Source: Prostheceraeus crozeri (taxonomy: Eukaryota > Platyhelminthes > Polycladida > Euryleptidae). From it: a stretch of DNA of 64,000 bases. A program made the translations under genes and the position numbers. The stretch covers positions 124,001 to 188,000 of the forward strand of contig CAJQUW010005339.1 of assembly GCA_907163375.1 (NCBI GenBank), given 5' to 3'. Shown here in pieces: positions 33,843 to 43,263 of the stretch (positions are counted from its first letter, which is position 1; each line of letters starts with the position of its first letter). Below the pieces are notes generated by a model, which saw nothing but the letters and a program-made list of their open reading frames with translations, ran no database searches and was not told where the DNA came from.

Positions 33843-34094
33843 ATGGAAGCGACATCTGCCGACAATATTCCCGTCTTCACTGATGAAGACAACGGCATTC
33901 CCGAGTTCGTCATCCTCGACGAGTGGGATGAGGATGAGAAGAAGGGGAAGATCAAGAGGATCGTTTGGACGGATGAGGTGTGGACTCCAAATACCACCCG
34001 CATCCGAAAGGTGCCAGATGCACCACCACGGCTTAGGCGGTATAGGGTATACGAGAACCTAACCGTCATACCTATTGACTATTCAAGCCAATAG
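33843..34094 (+). CDS. Small acidic protein of 83 aa, unknown (E2, early)
   Basis: The N-terminal half is strongly acidic (FTDEDNGIPEFVILDEWDED). The rest is mixed and slightly basic (RIRKVPDAPPRLRRYRVYEN). No family is recognised. The TATA box, short leader and a stem-loop 31 bp after the stop frame it like its neighbour, so it is likely a small early gene. Confidence 0.7.
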   Translation: MEATSADNIPVFTDEDNGIPEFVILDEWDEDEKKGKIKRIVWTDEVWTPNTTRIRKVPDAPPRLRRYRVYENLTVIPIDYSSQ

Positions 34095-34104
34095 TCATCT
34101 TGTT

Positions 34105-34250
34105 ACTCCCGAGAACGAACCATCGGCTCTCTTAAGGGCCACCATGGGGCAAGACATGATAGAACCTCCTCGCGGTTTGCCCTGGGCAGTCTTCGGACTG
34201 GCGAATACTATCATTAAGTTGAATCTGCTATCAGTCAACTTGAACGTTGC
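34105..34250 (+). repeat. 3'-end cassette, copy 3
   Basis: It is a third near-identical copy. It is followed not by a TATA box but by about 340 bp without a supported gene (34,251-34,590). Confidence 0.9.
34125..34140 (+). terminator. Histone-type 3' stem-loop, copy 3
   Basis: Hairpin identical to the first two copies, with the same purine-rich downstream element. It lies 31 bp after the stop of the 83-aa gene. Confidence 0.78.
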
Positions 34251-34590
34251 AAATGCAGTTCGGTGTAATACTTCCTTTCGACGGGCGTTCCTGTAAAGGG
34301 CGGCGGTGAAACCCGTAGCTATGTATACCGCAAGGGACATTCGGCAATGGTCAATCTTGTTAAACCTCTCTGCGTCATGTTTGCAAGTGATTGCCTCTGT
34401 CTCAACGTAGTATGCATTCGCGCCAGGGCGACATTTAGCCAACTGTCGAAGGTTGCCTAAAACTTTCCATTGCATACGTTATGAGAACCATGAGTTCTAC
34501 CTGTCTCTATCAATGAGACGAATTGATGAATGGAATGAAATGGGAGGACACTCACGCGCCACACGCAACATAACACACTTCTCTCTTCCG

Positions 34591-35000
34591 TAGTCTAACA
34601 AGCTCTTTACACATGGATCGCAGTCGATTGCTATCCCTGTATCAGAAGTGTAAGCTATCTTAATTTATTTGACACTATTTTATCTACCATCATCGTCCAT
34701 ATGAAATGTTTTTAGATTTACAAGTTAGACTAAGCGTGCTACTATTTCCAAATGAAAAAGTATACATGGTTAAATCATCCACTTAAGCCCATCCATAGTC
34801 TAACAAGCTCTTTACACATGGATCGCAGTCGATTGCTATCCCTGTATCAGAAGTGTAAGCTATCTTAATTTATTTGACACTATTTTATCTACCATCATCG
34901 TCCATATGAAATGTTTTTAGATTTACAAGTTAGACTAAGCGTGCTACTATTTCCAAATGAAAAAGTATACATGGTTAAATTATTCACTAAAACCCCATTC
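34591..35000 (+). repeat. 205-bp tandem duplication
   Basis: tagtctaacaagctctttac starts at 34,591 and again at 34,796, and the two 205-bp units are almost identical up to catggttaaat. Both contain gcagtcgattgctatccctg, which also occurs at 33,731 upstream of the 83-aa gene, so this is probably a duplicated promoter-proximal segment. No ORF lies within. Confidence 0.85.
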
Positions 35001-35045
35001 AAGTAAGTCAGTATGAAAGCAAAGATAATACGAAATAAACATTTA

Positions 35046-35483
35046 TTATGGCATGTATTTCAAAAGGTCTTCATCGTCAATATCGTCCCAGAGTCTGGCT
35101 TCACATAGATTACAAAAACAGTTGAGCTGCTTTAAACGTTCTTCTGCAGCGTCCCTCACTTTCTCAATGTACGCCCACTCCGCCACGGTTCGCGGTTGGG
35201 AGTTAGGGGTGTACCACTCCCATATTTGATGCAAGTGCGACTTGCTGGTCATCTCCATCACCCCTTCGGCATCATATTGTAAATATTTCCACCGTATGCC
35301 TGTTAGGTCGGGCAACTCCTCTTCATCCTCCTCCGATAATGATAACTTTCGTATATTGTCGAGATTGTATGTCTTCTCCACCTTCGCCTTTCTTGGTGCA
35401 TTTGGTGTAACGAGCACCTTTGCTGATGTATATGGAGAGGAGAACTCCAATGCGGTATTTGGTGTTGTTGGAGGACTTGTCAT
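35046..35483 (-). CDS. Acidic protein of 145 aa, unknown (E2, early)
   Basis: ATG at 35,483. Ser/Thr/Pro-rich N-terminus, a basic patch (NAPRKAKVEKTYN), an acidic stretch (SLSEEDEEELPDL), then a globular part with Trp/Tyr and a CFCNLC pair near the C-terminus. The stop overlaps an AATAAA signal on the - strand (35,031-35,045 region). It diverges from the PolB gene, sharing a 257-bp promoter gap. The family is not recognised; an early regulator is possible. Confidence 0.65.
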   Translation of the reverse strand: MTSPPTTPNTALEFSSPYTSAKVLVTPNAPRKAKVEKTYNLDNIRKLSLSEEDEEELPDLTGIRWKYLQYDAEGVMEMTSKSHLHQIWEWYTPNSQPRTVAEWAYIEKVRDAAEERLKQLNCFCNLCEARLWDDIDDEDLLKYMP

Positions 35484-35596
35484 GTTGTCTTTGAAATGCT
35501 GACTTTGAATAATGATAACTTTAACATTTTTCTAATTCTTAAGTATACACAAGCAGCCAATCAGAATGAACATCCAATGAATGAAGAGGATGAAAG

Positions 35597-35604
35597 TATA
35601 TAAG
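35597..35604 (+). promoter_or_regulatory. TATA box (TATATAAG) of the PolB gene
   Basis: tcatttcattt follows at 35,621-35,631, the expected start position, with the ATG exon end at 35,742. Confidence 0.75.
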
Positions 35605-35739
35605 CAAAGTGACATTCAGGTCATTTCATTTAATCTGTGAATCATACAAGTGACGAACGCACGATCTCTCTCTTTGACTATTATTTGAGTGAAGTCTCTA
35701 TCTTGTAGAAGTATCAACCTTAAACTTGATTTCGTTGAA

Positions 35740-38700
35740 ATGGTAAGTTGAAAATTTCCTCTCATCTCCCTCAAACGTGTGACTAATAGCATCTTCCTCA
35801 ATTTCAGGCATCAACTTCATCACCAACGCCCTCTCTTCTCGAGGAAAGTTTAGAGTTATTGAGTCAAGGTAGGTTGTAACACTACACTGAGGCTTGAACA
35901 GAGATGAAAGAATGATTTCTCTTTCAGGTGATGTGAGTTCCAGCTCAGGACTCTCGCGGCAAGGCAACGAGTGGGAATGTGCCGACTGCGGACATATGTT
36001 TACAAGGAAGCACAGTCTCCTTCGACACATCAAACAACGTGTGTGTCAACGCAAAGCGGTGTCAATCTCCGGAGGTGAAGTTGATTCTGACGATGACATC
36101 TCCTTTCCTTGCGATTTGTGCCCTCTTTCTTTTGATAGTCACTTTCAGCGATCTTCGCACAGACTTCAACACACGCATGCAAATGATCACTACACCAACG
36201 GTACCTCTACCATCTCCCTCATTAATGTTTCACATAATAATTTAGTACGCGACTACTGCATGGAGTCCAATACTCAAATTGTAGATTTTCCTGAGTGGCT
36301 CCTTCAAAATTCTAACATTATCGAAGCGCTCTTCAATAATTTAGACAATTTTAGAATGAAGGCGCTCATCTACCTTAAACTAAAATATATTAAAATAGAT
36401 TTTCAAACGGGTCAAGTGACGGAGAGAATACAGTTTCATATTCCTTCCTCTTCCGCAACCGAAGTTGTAGACTGCGAGTCTTGGCTAAATTTTCACATTC
36501 AATGTTTAAAATCAAATGTAGATAAATTCAATCAACGCGACAGCGCTCTCATTTTTGATGGTGTGGACTCAGCCATATTCAAAATTTCCCTATTAGAAAG
36601 TCATGCAGCTCGAGGCACATTTAAACTTCCAAAAACGTTGTATAATAAGAAAGCTGTCATCAATGTTGATTGTAAATCACAGTGTTTCAAATATGCAGTC
36701 CTATCCATCCTTCACTATAATGATATCAACGCGCATCGAGATCGCACCTATAGCTATAGACAGTGGGAGGATGAACTAGACTTTGAAGGTTGTGATAGTA
36801 ACAACATGAAAATCAAAGATGTAGAAACGTTCGAAAAACATAATAAGATTAAAATTGTCGTTCACGTGTGGGAGAAGGGGTTGAAGGGTGCCCGCTATAA
36901 TTCACGTTCAACTTGTTATGAACGTGTAGTCAACCTCTTATTAGTAAAACAAGATGATAGCGAGGAATGGCACTACTGTGGTATTCCCAAAATCTCTCGC
37001 TTGTACACTCACTTGGGGCACTCTAAAAGAGGTGAACATTTTGTATGCGACCGCTGCATCCGCTCATTTTGGAGTAAAGATAAATTTGAAACTCACTATG
37101 AATGGTGCAAGCGAGGTAAATTACAAATGGAACGCATGCCCAAAGATAAAATATTTTCACATAGGGATAATGGTGACGAATTAAGTCCCCTGCGTGTCAT
37201 TTACGCAGACATAGAATGCTACATTGATGATATCATCCACAAGCCAGCAGCCATATCCTGCTATGAAGTATGGCATGACCACTTTAGGAATAGACAAAAC
37301 AAAATGCATACTTGGCAAGGTGAAGATTGCATTTCAAAATTTCTAGAATTTCTCGATAAAGCTGCAAAATTTCAACAATCATATGATTCCCAATTGCAGC
37401 GTAAGTCACTACATATGTCAGATGAAGACAAACAAAAATTTGAAAGTTGCACATCCTGTCCTAAATGTCATAAAACGTTTGATGACGATAAAATTAAGAA
37501 AGTGCGTGATCATGATCACATCACTGGTAAATTTAGAAACGCACTCTGCTCCAAATGTAACTTTTCACTTAGGTTGAGACGTCGTGTACTACCCGTCATT
37601 TTTCATAACTTTAAGGGCTATGACAGTCATATGCTCATAAAAGGAGGGTTGAGCCAGATGAAATCGTGGCAGTTTAATGTAATAGCACAAACGAGAGAAA
37701 AATTCATGGCAATGACAGCAAAAGTACCAGTAGATAAAACTAAAGAAAATAAGACAGTCTTCTTCGAAATAAAATTTTTAGATTCATTTCAATTCATGTC
37801 AGCGTCACTAGCTTCTCTCGTTCGTAATCTCAAGTTTCTTCCCCATAGTCAAACTTTGAAGAAACACTATCCAAACTTAACGGATGAAATAATCACTCGC
37901 AAAGGAGTCTTTCCTTATGCGTATTTTAGCTCAATGTCTAAACTAAATGAAACAACCCTTCCTTCCATTGACAAATTCAAAAACGATTTGACGGGTGAAG
38001 ATTGTCCAGTAGAGGACTATGAACATGCTCAAGAGGCATGGTTAAAATTTAATTGTAAAACGTTTGGCGATTATATGATCGCTTACTTAGAATTAGATGT
38101 CATTTTGCTGGCTGATGTCTTTCAGGAGTTTCGACGAGTGGCATTAGAAGAAGACAAATTAGATCCTATCCACTTTGTCAGTCTACCAGCCATGTCCTTT
38201 AAATCAGCCTTTAAAATGACTGGTGAGACCATTCATCTCTTACAAGACCCGGAGATGTATAATATATTTGAGCGCGGAATACGCGGTGGTCTCACATTTG
38301 TAAATAAACATCATATAAAATCTGAAACAGTAGGTGATGATCATATCCACCTAAAGTACTATGACCAAAATAATTTATATGGCAGTTCACTGTCTAAACC
38401 ACTACCTCATTCCGAGTTTAGTTGGTTAAATCAAAATGAGCTTGAGTATTACTCCAACCCTTCAAACATACTGAATATTCCAGATGAAGGTGATTGGGGA
38501 TATTATTTTGAAGTGGATTTGATTTATCCAAATAGTATTAAAAATAAAACTGCTGATTTCCCACTCGCACCTGAATCTGGCGAAGTGACTGAAGATATGT
38601 TTTCACCATTCATGTCACAATTTCATAATAACTTAACAGAGTGTGGACAGCCAAGGTACAAACCATGCCGCAAACTTTTACTCACCCAATATGATAAGAA

Positions 38701-39712
38701 AAATTATCTCGTACACTTCTGCATATTAAAATTCTATTTAGAAATGGGCATGCTTCTAAAGTCAGTTCACCGCATTATCAAATTTAGACAGAAAGCCTTC
38801 CTCAAACCCTACATAGATAGTAACAGTCAAAAACGTGCACTCGCCCAAAATAATTTTGAAAAGGATTTTTATAAATATAAGAATAATAGTCTATTCGGAA
38901 AGACCATGGAGGATGTTAGAAAACGTATGAATTACAAACTAGTCGTTGATGAACAAAAATATCACAAATTGACCTCATCACCTCTTTTCATTGATAGAGA
39001 CATCATCGATGAGGATCTTGTAGGTGTTAAAATGATTAAATCAGAAGTTGAGTTGTGCAAACCCATCTATATTGGGCAAGCCGTTTTAGATTATTCCAAG
39101 CTTGAAATGTATCAACTCTTCTACAAAATATTAAAACCATGCCCTCTCGTAAAAGAGGTTCGCTTGCTGGGTGGTGATACAGATAGTTTCTTTTTAGGAA
39201 TTACCACTCAAAAAGATTTAAATTTTAATGAAGTAGGTAAGTCATTAGAAAAATATTTCGATACATCTAACTACAATCCCACTCATCCACTCTATTCCAT
39301 ACAGAATAAAGCCAAACTTGGTTGTTTTAAGGATGAAACAGCAGGAAAGGAAATAGATGAAATGATTCTCCTCCGTCCTAAAATGTATTCCATGAAACTA
39401 AAAGAATGTGCAGATAGTATTAAGCGTGCTAAAGGTATATCAAAATCCATTGTTCATAAAATGAAACATCGGTCCTATAAGAAGGCCTATAAAAATAAAA
39501 CTATAACGTTTGTCAATATGACAATCTTAAAATCTCAAGTTCATACTGTGAAAACGTACACGTTCAAGAAACGAGCACTTTCAGCATGGGAGGATAAGAG
39601 GTGTTGGATAGGACATAACACATCTCTTCCACATGGACATCCTGACACAAACATACCTCCACCCAAAAGAATAAAACTCACGCTACCACATTCAGGAGAT
39701 GTATTGACATAA
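35740..39712 (+). CDS. Protein-primed family B DNA polymerase, spliced, about 1,282 aa (E2)
   Basis: Replicates the element DNA, primed by a terminal protein as in adenovirus-type pPolB. Exons are inferred as 35,740-35,742 (ATG only), 35,808-35,868 and 35,928-39,712. Both introns are GT-AG with polypyrimidine tracts, and splicing keeps the frame. N-terminal C2H2-type fingers (WECADCGHMF, FPCDLC, later FVCDRC). Polinton block CFKYAVLSILHY. Exo I YADIEC (about residue 449), HNH/endoVII-like block CPKC...VRDHDHITGK (530-568), Exo II HNFKGYDSH, Exo III YLELDVILLAD (about 740), motif A YYDQNNLYGSS (834), motif B NNSLFGKTMEDV (1004), motif C GGDTDSFF (1104). All catalytic acids are present, so it looks functional. 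An unspliced start at 35,894 is possible but less likely. AATAAA follows at 39,871. Confidence 0.93.
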
Positions 39713-39861
39713 TCAACTTTAACTCAGTATTTTGATGTTGCTTTTTGTAGATATACATGGTTGTTTTATGTATCGTATGAGATCGTTTCTTCCTTGTGAA
39801 TATATGCCTACAGTCAGCCCATTCCCCCTATATCTGTGAAAAGACTTTTTCATATACATAT

Positions 39862-39876
39862 TTTTATTTCAATAAA
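39862..39876. terminator. Bidirectional poly(A) signals between PolB and the first - strand gene
   Basis: AATAAA on the + strand (39,871-39,876) and AATAAA on the - strand (39,862-39,868 region) overlap within 15 bp, serving the convergent PolB and minor-capsid-like genes. Confidence 0.6.
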
Positions 39877-39891
39877 CATATCACAATGACT

Positions 39892-41412
39892 TCACTTTGT
39901 TTTCCGAAACACTAAAGTTACGAGGGATTTAGTATCTTTCACATGGATACACTCTTGTAAACCATTGGTAATTTTGATAGCAATAGAGGGTATAGTTTGT
40001 TTGACGACGGGATGATAGAAAATAGATTCAAACATCTTCTCGACTATTCCATATGAAGCGTCTTTATCATGAATGAAATCACGTAAAATGTATTCTTTTT
40101 TCTCGCCAACAGAAATAGGTAAAATCAAATCACTTTGAATGTAAAGGTGTTGTTCATGTTTATCAAGTGTCATTGGTGTTTCTATACCAATCGTATGCGC
40201 AGCAGCAAACACAGTTTGTAGCATTGAAAAGCCAAAGAGTTTTTTCAAATTTTTACTCAATTGACATTGAATGTCATCACCCAGTTTCAGAACAACGCGT
40301 TGTTTTTCAATTGAAAACGAAATGTGGTGTGTCTTTACATCATATTTACTTTTCATCACATGCTTCAACTTCTGTTGTATATAAGGATTTACTACATGAA
40401 TGAAGCTTTCAACTGTATGATATAGACGCGGCATTATATTGATAGCAACTTTAGATTCTTCATAAGACTGGTAAATTTTCTTGATGCGATCGCCATAGAT
40501 GTCCACCCACCATTCATCATTAACTGAATCAGCTTTAGTGTGATATTCATGAGAACCATACACCACACCGCTTCCAATAATAGGCGTATAATGTCTTACA
40601 AAATGACGCAAGGTTGGAGAGAAATAAACTGTAAGTTTGTCATTATATTTCTGAATAACCAACTTATTTTTGTCCGCCATAATTTTCTCTCCATACTTCT
40701 TACCCACAGTCTCATTCCATCGTTTTACTAACTCAATAAGTGATAAAGGTTGAACACCACGCTTTTTCAAAATGATGCGTTCTTCGCATTCTACAACATC
40801 TTCATCAAATATTTTAAATCTATAATGAAATTTGTTGATTCGAGTTGAATAAACTTTTTTAACATTTGCAGTAGCAATTGACGTTAGATGTAGTCCATGA
40901 CCAAAACCAAGATGTGGATAGAATTCACTATCCAACCTCAGCGTAAGACCTTTAGTAAAAGAATGAAAGCGGAGGAACTGTCTCCCACTCCAATGATAGA
41001 TAGTAAACTCATAAGCTTTCTGATTTTTATTCTTCATGATGGAAGTATTGCCACTGTTGAATGCCTTAATAATTTTCTCATTCCCAAATGGCTCATAAGA
41101 ATCTGATTTTATCTGAATCCATTCATAGTTCCACTTTCCATCTGATGTTAAATTGTATGGGAACTGAAATGCATTATTCATCGTTATTCCATCATGGGTG
41201 CGAGGAGTCAATATCATTTCTTCCAAATCATTCACATTCTGAATATTGCTATCATAGCAAATACTAGAAACGCCAACTTCCCATTCACCTTCTAAATGCA
41301 GTGGCCGATTTAATTCTACTCGATAGTCTGATGGTTTATTTTTGGGAAATTTATTCATAGAAGCATTACTGGGCAAGTAGATTAGAAACGAGTCCTTATT
41401 TTCACTTTCCAT
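39892..41412 (-). CDS. Minor-capsid/penton-like protein 1, about 506 aa (E2)
   Basis: The N-terminus FLIYLPSNASMNKFPKNKPS followed by LEGEWEVGVSSICYD is a pattern I associate with a common Polinton virion protein. The body is beta-rich, ending VTLVFRKTK. The next gene upstream has the same beginning and end pattern, so the two are paralogues. I start at the Met at 41,412 because similarity begins there and the octamer motif (41,445-41,452) lies 32 bp before it; a start at 41,442 would add ten residues. Assignment to penton or fibre is inference. Confidence 0.55.
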   Translation of the reverse strand: MESENKDSFLIYLPSNASMNKFPKNKPSDYRVELNRPLHLEGEWEVGVSSICYDSNIQNVNDLEEMILTPRTHDGITMNNAFQFPYNLTSDGKWNYEWIQIKSDSYEPFGNEKIIKAFNSGNTSIMKNKNQKAYEFTIYHWSGRQFLRFHSFTKGLTLRLDSEFYPHLGFGHGLHLTSIATANVKKVYSTRINKFHYRFKIFDEDVVECEERIILKKRGVQPLSLIELVKRWNETVGKKYGEKIMADKNKLVIQKYNDKLTVYFSPTLRHFVRHYTPIIGSGVVYGSHEYHTKADSVNDEWWVDIYGDRIKKIYQSYEESKVAINIMPRLYHTVESFIHVVNPYIQQKLKHVMKSKYDVKTHHISFSIEKQRVVLKLGDDIQCQLSKNLKKLFGFSMLQTVFAAAHTIGIETPMTLDKHEQHLYIQSDLILPISVGEKKEYILRDFIHDKDASYGIVEKMFESIFYHPVVKQTIPSIAIKITNGLQECIHVKDTKSLVTLVFRKTK

Positions 41413-41444
41413 ATTATTCACATTGGAAAAATATATTAGCATAC

Positions 41445-41452
41445 TTTTGCAT
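41445..41452 (-). promoter_or_regulatory. Late-type motif ATGCAAAA before minor-capsid-like gene 1
   Basis: Lies 32 bp before the preferred start at 41,412. Same motif family as at 42,871, 43,229, 46,385, 48,986 and 49,391. Confidence 0.4.
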
Positions 41453-42849
41453 TAACTCTTCATTCGGAAATGGAGTGTAATACTTGTCACAGCATCTTTA
41501 TGAAAAGGAATCAACGCACCAGCATCATCATAAATGGCAATATCAATTTGTGGGATGTAGTTTGATTTCAGCTTTGTATAATGCACTTTCTTGAAAGTAT
41601 GCTCAGATAAAATACTGCAGCTTTTTGGCTGGTATGGTATCATTGCTAGCAATGGAGCTTCAACATCTCCCACACGTACATCTTCACCAATATTGGAATA
41701 TATCTGAAAATAGTTAATACGACGCGATAGCGACATGTCTGCGCTAGCTTTGGTTACAGTACCACTTTTAAAGATATTTTGATCAAAACCCAAAATGTCC
41801 ATTAGAGTTTTATCCATAATTAGTTCAATACCTTTTCCATTTATAGTGAGAGACAAAGTACCTTCTTTTTCAGAAAATGAAATATGTTGCTCATTAATCA
41901 CTTCATTTAAATAATCTACAACCAATTTAACCGAAGTAATAATGCGAGGCATCAACACTCTTGTTTCATGTAAGAAACCACCAAAAGGCTCTACACACTT
42001 TCTGTATAAAGATACGGCCCATTCTGTATCAAATTGATTTGACCTTTCACATGGTAAATGTTGCTTATCAGATTTTCCATGAACAGCTGCAGAACGATGT
42101 CGTAAGAACTGATGAAAATCTTTTGAACAAACTAATACTAGATCATCATCATTTAATTTGCTTATTGCAATATGATTAGATGATTTAATATAAGTCAATG
42201 TTGCCACTTGTTTGTCATCAACTCGAAGGAGATAATTAAATTTCTTCAATAATGTTTCAGGAGTCATGTTTGTCTTTCTTGGCTTAATCACAATCTTCTT
42301 CACCAACGTCTTCTCATTTCTTGGAATAAGATCTACATAATAAGCTTCCTCTCGATATATTAACTGTTTATGACCACTTATGTGGTAATTAACGTTAAAA
42401 TTATCATAGCTTGTTAAGGCGCTAGCGAGGTAGCCTAAATCATTTCTTAAACTTGGACTTAAACCAACAATCCAATCTTTCTCAACTACATGATGTACAT
42501 AATTATAATCATCATTGTGCGGAGTAAATTGGACAATATGTTTACACGCTTTATTCAAGAAATCATATATAAACTTTTTACATGATAAGAGATCTTTCTT
42601 TGGCCACTGTGGAATGTATACTCGGCACCCCTTTTCACATTGATAAGCAGCTGTACGCCTCATATTAATAGTCATCACCTCATGATCAAAAGTATAGACA
42701 CAGTTGCTATAAACAAGTTGAGTGACACCCACTTCCCAATTCCCATTTAGCTGTTGTGCATGATCAATGGGAGTAGAAAAGAGTGCGGCTCGATTGCTAG
42801 TAAATCTCTTTGTAGCCGCATTGCTAAGCAAAATATGATAAAACGACAT
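41452..42849 (-). CDS. Minor-capsid/penton-like protein 2, about 465 aa (E2)
   Basis: ATG at 42,849. N-terminal MSFYHILLSNAATKRF and LNGNWEVGVTQLVYSN parallel the sister gene at 39,892-41,412, as do the internal IIVKLGDD/LTINGKGIELIM-type segments and the C-terminal VTSITLHFRMKS. The lengths match. It is probably a second capsid-vertex or fibre-like protein. The gene ends about 9 bp before the upstream end of the sister gene, and its start is 35 bp from the divergent PC4-like gene. Confidence 0.55.
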   Translation of the reverse strand: MSFYHILLSNAATKRFTSNRAALFSTPIDHAQQLNGNWEVGVTQLVYSNCVYTFDHEVMTINMRRTAAYQCEKGCRVYIPQWPKKDLLSCKKFIYDFLNKACKHIVQFTPHNDDYNYVHHVVEKDWIVGLSPSLRNDLGYLASALTSYDNFNVNYHISGHKQLIYREEAYYVDLIPRNEKTLVKKIVIKPRKTNMTPETLLKKFNYLLRVDDKQVATLTYIKSSNHIAISKLNDDDLVLVCSKDFHQFLRHRSAAVHGKSDKQHLPCERSNQFDTEWAVSLYRKCVEPFGGFLHETRVLMPRIITSVKLVVDYLNEVINEQHISFSEKEGTLSLTINGKGIELIMDKTLMDILGFDQNIFKSGTVTKASADMSLSRRINYFQIYSNIGEDVRVGDVEAPLLAMIPYQPKSCSILSEHTFKKVHYTKLKSNYIPQIDIAIYDDAGALIPFHKDAVTSITLHFRMKS

Positions 42850-42870
42850 TTTTATATTGCTAATCTGCAA

Positions 42871-42878
42871 CTTTGCAT
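42871..42878 (-). promoter_or_regulatory. Late-type motif ATGCAAAG in the divergent gap
   Basis: Sits in the 35-bp gap between the - strand start at 42,849 and the + strand start at 42,885, 21 bp from the former. Confidence 0.45.
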
Positions 42879-42884
42879 AACATC

Positions 42885-43241
42885 ATGAAGACTTGGATTT
42901 TGGACTCTCTACAATATATCAGAGTTGATCGTGATGGAAACGTACATTTCAAAAATTCTCATGGTCATACATCAAGAGGAATTACATTAACATGGCGACA
43001 ATTTGTCAACCTCAATGATATCATGAGGGATTTGGAATATTTTGAAACATTAAGATTCATCTCCTTGGGTGATCAAGTTTGGCTTCAACATTACAGAAAT
43101 GAAATTCAAATCTACCATTCTCATTCCGCAAACTGTTTCTCATTTCGCAAATACAATTGGGAGAAGTATAGAAGATACATACATCGCTCCATCATGACAT
43201 TTATTCGTCGTGAGTTCATCGCCCTACTATGCAAATCTTAA
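42885..43241 (+). CDS. PC4-like single-strand DNA-binding protein 1, 118 aa (E2)
   Basis: Two halves can be read as PC4/p15-type units: residues about 10-45 (GNVHFKNSHGHTSRGITLTW then QFVNLNDIMRDL) match the PC4 pattern of a strand, 'KKGISL' and a helix, and residues about 58-105 (ISLGDQVWLQHYRNEIQIYH then a WEKYRRYIHRSI helix) match its first strands. PC4 binds single-stranded DNA and assists TBP-dependent transcription. The assignment rests on pattern only. A second copy follows directly. ATG at 42,885 is used because the frame upstream lacks ATG. Confidence 0.5.
   Translation: MKTWILDSLQYIRVDRDGNVHFKNSHGHTSRGITLTWRQFVNLNDIMRDLEYFETLRFISLGDQVWLQHYRNEIQIYHSHSANCFSFRKYNWEKYRRYIHRSIMTFIRREFIALLCKS
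43229..43236 (+). promoter_or_regulatory. Late-type octamer ATGCAAAT before the second PC4-like gene
   Basis: A perfect ATGCAAAT 27 bp before the ATG at 43,264, inside the end of the previous ORF. Confidence 0.45.
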
Positions 43242-43263
43242 TCAGATATGATTACCATGCACC

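Noticed and set aside
33312-34094. The small genes with histone-type stem-loops as histones or protamines
   Set aside because: The proteins are acidic to neutral and lack the histone fold, so only the 3' ends are histone-like.
39892-42849. Two unrelated capsid or attachment genes
   Set aside because: Shared start (LPSN/LLSN, then GNWEVGV or GEWEVGV) and end patterns show that the two are paralogues, so I call both by one family.
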